The translations under genes and the position numbers were made by a program. DNA of 64,000 nt, taken from contig DIUX01000006.1 in NCBI GenBank assembly GCA_002423185.1, forward strand, positions 186,235 through 250,234, in the 5' to 3' direction. This DNA is from Micavibrio sp. UBA6147. Lineage in GTDB: Bacteria > Pseudomonadota > Alphaproteobacteria > Micavibrionales > UBA1664. Below are positions 61,543 to 64,000 of the stretch, piece by piece; within the stretch, counting starts at the first letter, position 1; every line of letters begins with the position of its first letter. The notes under the pieces are model-generated. The model made no database searches. It was not told where the DNA came from and worked only from the letters and a program-made list of their open reading frames with translations.

Positions 61543-62697
61543 TTAGGGCTTTGTTTGCTTATTTGCTTGCTTGTCTATTTTTTGGCGGCGTTGAAAGACC
61601 CAGCCTTTGCGGTAGAAATAATACATCAACAGCGTTGCAACCACACCCATCGCGGTCAATAACGAAAAATAGCCGTAGCGCCATGATAATTCGGGCATGT
61701 TATAGGGCGAGTCGGTGTTGAAATTCATGCCGTATAGGCCGCATAGGAAACTCAGCGGAATAAAGATGGTTGAGATGATCGTCAGAACCTGAATGACCTC
61801 ATTCATTTTGAAGCTCACTGTTGAGATATAAATCTCGATCAAGCTTGAGGCGCGCTCGCGGTAGGTTTCCAGCATATCCAGAATTTGAATGACATGGTCG
61901 GAGCAATCGCGCAGATACGGTTCCCATTGTTTTTGAATGAAAATATCGTCATCAATCAAGGCGTTTGCAACCTCGCGCATTGGCCACAGGGAATGACGCA
62001 AATGCTGCAAGGAACGCTTGATTTCATGCGCTTCTTCGATACAGCTCTCGGACGGGGTGCGGATGACGCTGTCCTCCAGCGCTTCGATCATGTCGCCGAA
62101 ACGCTCCAGCACAGGATAATAGCCGTCCACCACCGCATCAATCAGGGCATAGAGCAAATAATCCGCGTGTTTGAGCTTTTGGCGACCGCCGCTCTTTTTA
62201 CGAATACGGTCGCGCACCGCCTCCAGACAATCGCCCTCGCGCTCTTGAAAGGTCAGGACAAATTTCTTGCCGAGAAAGAGGCTGATTTGCTCAACATCCA
62301 TACGGCGTTCGCCTTGATGATCGTCAACAAACCGCACCATGCGTGTGGTGACAAAGACGTTGTTTTCGAAAATTTCGGTCTTCGGGCGGTGATGGACGTT
62401 CAGGACATCCTCCATCGCCAGCGGGTGAAGCTTCAGGATTTGCCCCAATTCCTCCAACACCGACACGGTCGCAAGGCCGTTCACGTTGATCCATGTCACG
62501 TCATAATGCTTGAGCACGTCAGGAAGGGTGTCGAGAGCGTCCAGCGCCAGTGGCTCTTCGTGCAGGGCTTCGGTGTCGTAGGCCATGACGGTGATGGTGC
62601 TGGGCTGCGCATTCAACGGGGCGATGAGGGTGCCAGGGGCGGTGCCGAGGCGTTCCTTCATCGGGCGTTGGCGGCGGCGTTTGATTTTGGCGGGCAT
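61543..62697 (-). CDS. corA: Magnesium/cobalt transport protein CorA
   Basis: 384 residues, AAAGGAG upstream. Large cytoplasmic N-terminal funnel with long helices (LQHLRHSLWPMREVANALI), and two C-terminal transmembrane helices with the family signature YGMNF in the loop between them. A pentameric Mg2+ channel. The N-terminus carries a basic extension (KIKRRRQRPMKER) and the C-terminus a Lys/Gln tail. Convergent with the NadR-like gene (16-bp gap). Confidence 0.95.
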   Translation of the reverse strand: MPAKIKRRRQRPMKERLGTAPGTLIAPLNAQPSTITVMAYDTEALHEEPLALDALDTLPDVLKHYDVTWINVNGLATVSVLEELGQILKLHPLAMEDVLNVHHRPKTEIFENNVFVTTRMVRFVDDHQGERRMDVEQISLFLGKKFVLTFQEREGDCLEAVRDRIRKKSGGRQKLKHADYLLYALIDAVVDGYYPVLERFGDMIEALEDSVIRTPSESCIEEAHEIKRSLQHLRHSLWPMREVANALIDDDIFIQKQWEPYLRDCSDHVIQILDMLETYRERASSLIEIYISTVSFKMNEVIQVLTIISTIFIPLSFLCGLYGMNFNTDSPYNMPELSWRYGYFSLLTAMGVVATLLMYYFYRKGWVFQRRQKIDKQANKQTKP

Positions 62698-62780
62698 ACG
62701 GGGGCTCCTTTATGCTCGTGGATGGGCTGGCTTTGGGCTTCGAAGCCTTGATGAAATAGCAAAGCGAAACAGTCAAAGTG

Positions 62781-62811
62781 AAACGGCAAATTTATGCGGT
62801 TTTTGCCGTTT
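62781..62811 (-). terminator. Possible terminator overlapping the end of the MscS gene
   Basis: AAACGGCAAA (62781-62790) pairs with TTTGCCGTTT (62802-62811); on the minus strand the hairpin spans the last codons and stop. The following U-content is modest, so tentative. Confidence 0.4.
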
Positions 62812-63832
62812 CTTGTTTGGACGACACGGCTTTTTTGGCCGGTTTTTCCTTGGTTTTCGGGGCTTGTTCGGCGCGGGATTGTTTGTCTTTTTTGTCCGCT
62901 TTGTCTTGTTTTGCTTGCTCTATTTGCGTGCGCAATGTGTTGACGTGGCTGAGGAATTCGCTGCTGATCGCGGTGGCGATTTTATGCGCTTCGCGGGTCG
63001 GCAGGAACGCCTTCACCGTGAACACCAAATGCCCAAGATCAGTTGTGCGGACGTAAATTTCGGGGTCGGGTTTGTCCAGCTTAATGCCGACTTTGCGTTC
63101 GACTTTGCGAATACGGGCAAGCGCTTCTTTTTGGTTCGGTTCGAAATGACGGGCGGCAATGACGCGCAAATGGGCGGCGAGGTCGCGCACGTCCATATCG
63201 GCATAGTTGATGGTCATGCTGAATTCCTTGAACAAGAACCGCTTCATGACTTGCATGTTTTCGACGGGGGCGGTGAGGAGCAGACTGTTCGGCACCGAGA
63301 TTGTCTTGCCGGTATAGCCGAATGTCTTGCCGTCATGGTCAATTTCCTCCAGCACGATGGAGAAAATACTGATGTCTACGACTTCGCCGCTGACATTGCC
63401 GAGGCGCACCCAGTCGCCGACTTGGAAGGGCTGGGTGCTCATCCGCATGAACGAACCGGAAAAACACAGGATGAGTTCCTTGGTCGCTACCACGACCGCC
63501 ACCGCAATCGCGGTTAAGGACAGGGCGAAGGTGCGAAGCTCCGGCGCCCAGATCAACACGATGGACAACACCATCATCGTCCAGACCATGTTTTTGACGC
63601 GGATGATCCAGCGGCGCTTATCCTCCGACAGCAATTCATCCTTGCCGCGAATGAGGCGGATGAACACATAGCGCAATCCGATCAAAACGCCCATCACCAC
63701 AATTGTCGATATAAACCCGTTTGATAAATACGACGAAATGCCGGATGAAATACCCGCGCCGACTTGGTCAACGACCAGCGCGGCGCTGTGGATGGTTTCC
63801 GATGATGTTTTGGCCATGGCTTTGAAGTCCAC
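62792..63832 (-). CDS. MscS-family mechanosensitive ion channel
   Basis: 346 residues from GTG at 63832, favoured by AAGGATT; ATG at 63817 is an alternative. Three TMs, TM3 with Ala/Gly/Val-rich FALSLTAIAVAVVVATKE, then the beta domain QPFQVGDWVRLGNVSGEVVDISIFS and SVPNSLLL. A Lys/Ala-rich C-terminal tail. Opens on hypo-osmotic shock to release solutes. Confidence 0.93.
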   Translation of the reverse strand: MDFKAMAKTSSETIHSAALVVDQVGAGISSGISSYLSNGFISTIVVMGVLIGLRYVFIRLIRGKDELLSEDKRRWIIRVKNMVWTMMVLSIVLIWAPELRTFALSLTAIAVAVVVATKELILCFSGSFMRMSTQPFQVGDWVRLGNVSGEVVDISIFSIVLEEIDHDGKTFGYTGKTISVPNSLLLTAPVENMQVMKRFLFKEFSMTINYADMDVRDLAAHLRVIAARHFEPNQKEALARIRKVERKVGIKLDKPDPEIYVRTTDLGHLVFTVKAFLPTREAHKIATAISSEFLSHVNTLRTQIEQAKQDKADKKDKQSRAEQAPKTKEKPAKKAVSSKQETAKTA

Positions 63833-63960
63833 TTGATTAATCCTTATCTATATTACGCAATTGTAAAGAAAAAGCCAGTGCATGGGGCGGCGTGATACGC
63901 TATTGTCTGGTATAGGCTTTTGACGACAAAATTGTGTAACAATTAAGGCAAGTTTCCCTC

Positions 63961-64000
63961 ATGTCCCCTAAAATTTCCCACAAAATTTTATCCTTGCGTG
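63961..64000 (+). CDS. Possible start of a gene cut by the window edge
   Basis: ATG at 63961 with AAGG about 12 nt upstream opens MSPKISHKILSLR and stays open to the last base. Only 13 codons are visible, so this is a guess. Confidence 0.3.
   Translation, partial: MSPKISHKILSLR

Noticed and set aside
61525..61552. Weak stem AAAGCC/GGCTTT between NadR-like gene and corA as terminator
   Set aside because: Long loop, 6-bp stem overlapping corA coding sequence; not convincing.

Overview
This window comes from a moderately GC-rich Gram-negative genome, most likely an alphaproteobacterium. The lineage is inferred from gene families and layout (TamA/TamB, a bacterial alpha-2-macroglobulin next to PBP1C, a NodT-type efflux lipoprotein, two-partner secretion, an S41 peptidase, an old yellow enzyme); no rRNA or other marker is present. 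I see no tRNA, rRNA, CRISPR array, transposase or integrase.

Layout. 1-13 kb is envelope biology: the end of a thioester alpha-2-macroglobulin, penicillin-binding protein 1C, an S41 peptidase, an NADH:flavin oxidoreductase and the tamA-tamB pair. 13.4-19.1 kb is an unrecognised four-gene operon of large helical proteins (one possibly TelA-like) closed by a membrane-anchored protein. 19.2-26.2 kb is a TetR regulator with a palindromic operator over its own promoter, followed by a complete RND tripartite efflux pump. 26.3-36.2 kb holds a BaiN/YhiN-like flavoprotein, an AT-rich membrane protein with a 78-bp tandem duplication, a long-tailed DEAD-box helicase, a cold-shock protein, a YbbA/YbbP-type ABC transporter and a divergent TesA-like esterase whose start codon overlaps that of ybbA.

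36.2-40.6 kb is an operon of four membrane proteins that all begin Met-Ala-Asp; three are paralogues of no family I recognise. A small helical protein, a five-loop EF-hand protein and an ECF sigma / candidate anti-sigma / metal-sensor unit follow (40.7-43.9 kb). 44.1-50.8 kb is a divergent two-partner secretion locus: a 1410-residue exoprotein ending in an Asp-Pro repeat stalk, and its FhaC/ShlB transporter. The exoprotein frame stays open for 73 codons after its amber stop, and that extension ends in a cysteine pair.

51.8-61.5 kb is the most interesting region: a tightly packed, partly overlapping operon encoding a degenerate zinc-type dehydrogenase, a class II asparagine synthetase, a SAM methyltransferase, a probable 2-oxoglutarate/Fe(II) oxygenase and an adenylation-carrier-reductase (A-T-R) single-module NRPS-like enzyme, followed at 10 bp by two NadR-type NAD-salvage proteins. 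I read it as a small uncharacterised biosynthetic cluster that activates an amino acid and releases it reductively. The window closes with CorA and MscS family proteins on the minus strand.

Starts were moved from the longest open frame to inner codons where a Shine-Dalgarno sequence, signal peptide or catalytic N-terminus favoured it. All alignments and family calls are by eye.
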